Source of the DNA: DATLYT01 sp035574455
GTDB taxonomy: Bacteria > Bacteroidota > Ignavibacteria > UBA10030
DNA length: 6,387 nucleotides
Reading direction: 5' to 3'
Assembly (NCBI GenBank): GCA_035574455.1
Contig: DATLYT010000010.1
Location: 1-6,387 of the forward strand
The position numbers and the translations under genes were made by a program. Position 1 is the first letter of the stretch. Every line of letters starts with the position of its first letter. The notes under the pieces were generated by a model. It was not told the DNA's origin and made no database searches. It worked only from the letters and a program-made list of their open reading frames with translations. Below, in pieces: positions 4,291-6,387 of this stretch.

Positions 4291-6387
4291 TTACGATGCA
4301 GAAGGTTGAATCGCTGCGAGTTCACGTTTACTCTCACGAGCAACAAACATCTCCACAAGAGCGATAATGAGCGCCGCGAGAAGGAAGTACTTCCAAAGTT
4401 CTACACCAAGCCGCGCCTGCAAGATCGTCCGCTGGATTTCCTCTGTCGGCTCGACTATCTGCAACGCCTCTGTTGCAATACCCACGCGCCGATACATGCG
4501 GTCGAGTTCTGTAGCGTCGGCTTTGGCTGTCCTGGATTCATCAGGGTGAAGGTTGACCGCAAATTTCCGCACCGCGGTGGCGCCGCTGTTGAGTGTATAG
4601 ATGCCGGGCGTTTCCGTGTCGCGAAAACGGATAATCTGTTCTCTTCCCGTTGTCGTGGGTTGTACGACGGTTTCACCTTTGGTTGGTGAAAGGATTGTCC
4701 ACTTCTCTGTTGAGCGGGATCGGGTACGGAGTGATGCTTCCTCGCCGACGAGGATCTCGCCCATCTGCGGCTCCGCTGCAAGGTATGCAACAGCTCGATG
4801 CATCAAGGGAACAAACAGCCCTTTCAACGGAAAATCCGACCAATCGAGATTGGGAGCAACAGCGAAGAGGAGAATGCGGCCTTGAAGCGCCGGAGCTTCG
4901 AGGAGAAAGGGCGATCCATTCGAGAGAGCAATCACCGTGCGCGCTTGCGGCGGAGCCTGAAATCGGGCGAAGGTTTTCACGTTGGGTGTTTCGATAGCCC
5001 GTTGCGGCGATGGTGGGCGACGTGTTGAGGCGAGACGAGGGTCTTCTTCAAACATGCCCTGGAAAACAGGATGACGGAGGTCAACTCGATCGAACGTCAC
5101 GAACGATTCAGTCTCATCACGTGCAGGATCGGGTCGGAGGTGCTCGATCCCAAGCAGAGCCGGCGATTTGAGTTTGTCGGCAAAATCTGCGTTAAAGACG
5201 ACGGGCTGAGTCTGAGAACCCGGAAAGATTACGATTCCGCGTCCGCTGGCCAAAAATGCCGAGAGTTGCTCTGTTTGAGCGGCCGAGAGATCCCGCGGAT
5301 TGGAGAACAGGATAACATCGCTTGCGAGAATATCGGATGCCGCCAGCCGTTCGGTCGTTGTTTCCCGTATCTGGAATGTAGATGCCGTCGTTGCCTCACG
5401 TGTACCGAGTGCCAGTCGGACGTACTGAAGGTCGGTTGGCGTACCAACAAGGAGAACCCGAACCGATGCCGGTATGTCGACCGTAAAGTATCGACGGTTG
5501 TCGAAGTCCAAATCATCACTCTCCAGCTCGACCTTTCCTTCGAGAATTCCGGCAGACTTTGGCACCGCAGTGAATTCCACCTCCGTGGACGAACGGCTCG
5601 CAATGTCCACTCCTTTTTGTGTAACGCGTTCTCCGTTTAAAAACAGGCTGACGATGAATCCCTCTACGGCATTCTCACCCGCGTTCACCAGCCGGGCGCG
5701 TACCTGAAAGGCTTTCCCCGGCTCGAACATCGTCGTGGGAATGGTCACCGACTCGATGCCGATATTGTTGGGCTGCCGCTTTCCAATCTGCACGGCAAAG
5801 AATCGGACAGACTCCGGAAAAAGACTCTCCGGCGCGAACGCCGTAGATTGTTCCGAAGCGATACCTCCCTCCTGAAAGTCTGAGAACAGATAGACTTCCT
5901 TATTCAGATTCGTCGATGCCGCCAGAAGCCGAGCGGAAAGACGCAATGCATCTTCGAGTGTGTGATGGCGGAAGGAAAGCTTTACGTCTCGTAAGGCTGC
6001 TCTCAGCATAGGGAGATTTCGGATTGGCTGGATGTCCGTCTCTGCACCCCTCTGTGAAAGCGTGGAAAGCTTCAGCAGATAAATTTCATCCCCGTCATGC
6101 ATGATCTCGACAACGCGCAATGCCGCATCGACGGCCTGTTGCCAATATTCTCCTTGATCATCTGCGGCCATCATGCTTGGAGTGTCGTCGAGGATAAAGA
6201 CCGCGGTGGTCTTCGCTCGTTCGCCGACGATGCCGGAAAGAGGACCGCGTACCGTCGGACGAGCAAACGCCATCACCAGCAGAATCACGAGCAAGGTCCT
6301 GAGCAACAAGAGCAACCACTGACGAATTTTGATGCGGCGAATCTTCGACTTTTGCAGCTCTTTCAGAAAGGTCAGCGTGCTGAACTC
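4291..6387 (-). CDS. BatA-type membrane protein with VWA and amidotransferase-like domains (N-terminus outside window)
   Basis: The frame stays open to the right edge, giving 698 visible residues. The gene is 5'-truncated, and the TTG at 6315 is internal, not the start. Visible residues 1-44 (EFSTLTFLKELQKS ... LLVMAFARP) match the BatA/aerotolerance N-terminal region (PF07584), including a membrane segment at 25-42. A von Willebrand A domain follows at about 58-205: FILDDTPSM has the metal-site D67-x-T-x-S71, Thr143 (HHTLEDAL) is a likely third ligand, and D170 lies in LFSDFQEG. Residues about 206-306 look like an Ig/CARDB-like beta domain. Residues about 309-536 resemble a class I glutamine-amidotransferase-like fold, without an obvious catalytic Cys. 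A second membrane helix is at about 667-683, leaving the large middle part outside or in the periplasm. Such genes usually sit next to MoxR ATPase and DUF58 genes, which would be off the right edge. Exact function is unknown. Confidence 0.85.
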   Translation of the reverse strand, partial: EFSTLTFLKELQKSKIRRIKIRQWLLLLLRTLLVILLVMAFARPTVRGPLSGIVGERAKTTAVFILDDTPSMMAADDQGEYWQQAVDAALRVVEIMHDGDEIYLLKLSTLSQRGAETDIQPIRNLPMLRAALRDVKLSFRHHTLEDALRLSARLLAASTNLNKEVYLFSDFQEGGIASEQSTAFAPESLFPESVRFFAVQIGKRQPNNIGIESVTIPTTMFEPGKAFQVRARLVNAGENAVEGFIVSLFLNGERVTQKGVDIASRSSTEVEFTAVPKSAGILEGKVELESDDLDFDNRRYFTVDIPASVRVLLVGTPTDLQYVRLALGTREATTASTFQIRETTTERLAASDILASDVILFSNPRDLSAAQTEQLSAFLASGRGIVIFPGSQTQPVVFNADFADKLKSPALLGIEHLRPDPARDETESFVTFDRVDLRHPVFQGMFEEDPRLASTRRPPSPQRAIETPNVKTFARFQAPPQARTVIALSNGSPFLLEAPALQGRILLFAVAPNLDWSDFPLKGLFVPLMHRAVAYLAAEPQMGEILVGEEASLRTRSRSTEKWTILSPTKGETVVQPTTTGREQIIRFRDTETPGIYTLNSGATAVRKFAVNLHPDESRTAKADATELDRMYRRVGIATEALQIVEPTEEIQRTILQARLGVELWKYFLLAALIIALVEMFVARESKRELAAIQPSAS

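Noticed and set aside
5071..5640. 189-codon open frame on the plus strand inside the VWA gene
   Set aside because: It lies fully antisense to a well-recognised protein, and its translation has scattered Cys and Arg with no domain pattern.
6313..6315. TTG at 6315 as the start of the VWA gene
   Set aside because: The frame continues upstream with 24 residues matching the conserved BatA N-terminal region (FSTLTFLKELQ and the basic stretch before the membrane helix), so the true start lies beyond the right edge.

Overview
The window is ordinary bacterial chromosome of moderate to slightly high GC. It carries five protein genes, two of them cut by the window edges. No RNA gene, insertion sequence, CRISPR array, integrase or phage gene was seen. 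Two products look exported (a c-type cytochrome and a serine hydrolase) and one is a membrane-anchored VWA protein, which fits a Gram-negative-type envelope. The gene families point to the Bacteroidota/Chlorobiota/Ignavibacteriota group or to Acidobacteriota. The main clues are a BatA-type VWA protein with an amidotransferase-like domain, a stand-alone reaction-centre-type dihaem cytochrome, and a serine hydrolase with an NTF2-like front domain. No marker gene is present, so this placement is inference.

Layout. Positions 2-694 (+) hold the C-terminal part of a putative alpha/beta-hydrolase esterase whose nucleophile region lies left of the window. A strong 12-bp hairpin (715-746) sits between it and a convergent small dihaem cytochrome gene (1208-756, -). 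A 339-bp divergent intergenic region (1209-1547) follows, containing several inverted repeats. The clearest is a near-perfect 23-bp palindrome 35 bp before the next start codon. Positions 1548-2918 (+) encode a secreted beta-lactamase-family serine hydrolase. Its stop codon is only 12 bp from that of convergent hflX (4211-2931, -), a ribosome-associated GTPase. Upstream of hflX on the same strand lies the long BatA/VWA membrane protein gene (6387-4291, -), whose first residues are off the right edge.

How the genes relate. The VWA gene and hflX are co-oriented with a 79-bp gap and may be partly co-transcribed, although that gap also holds a weak terminator-like hairpin and a promoter-like pair. 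The esterase, cytochrome and serine hydrolase are separate units with no evident common pathway. I found no convincing new multi-gene system. The points most worth checking are the structured intergenic region ahead of the serine hydrolase, the orphan reaction-centre-type cytochrome, and the altered third active-site motif of the serine hydrolase.
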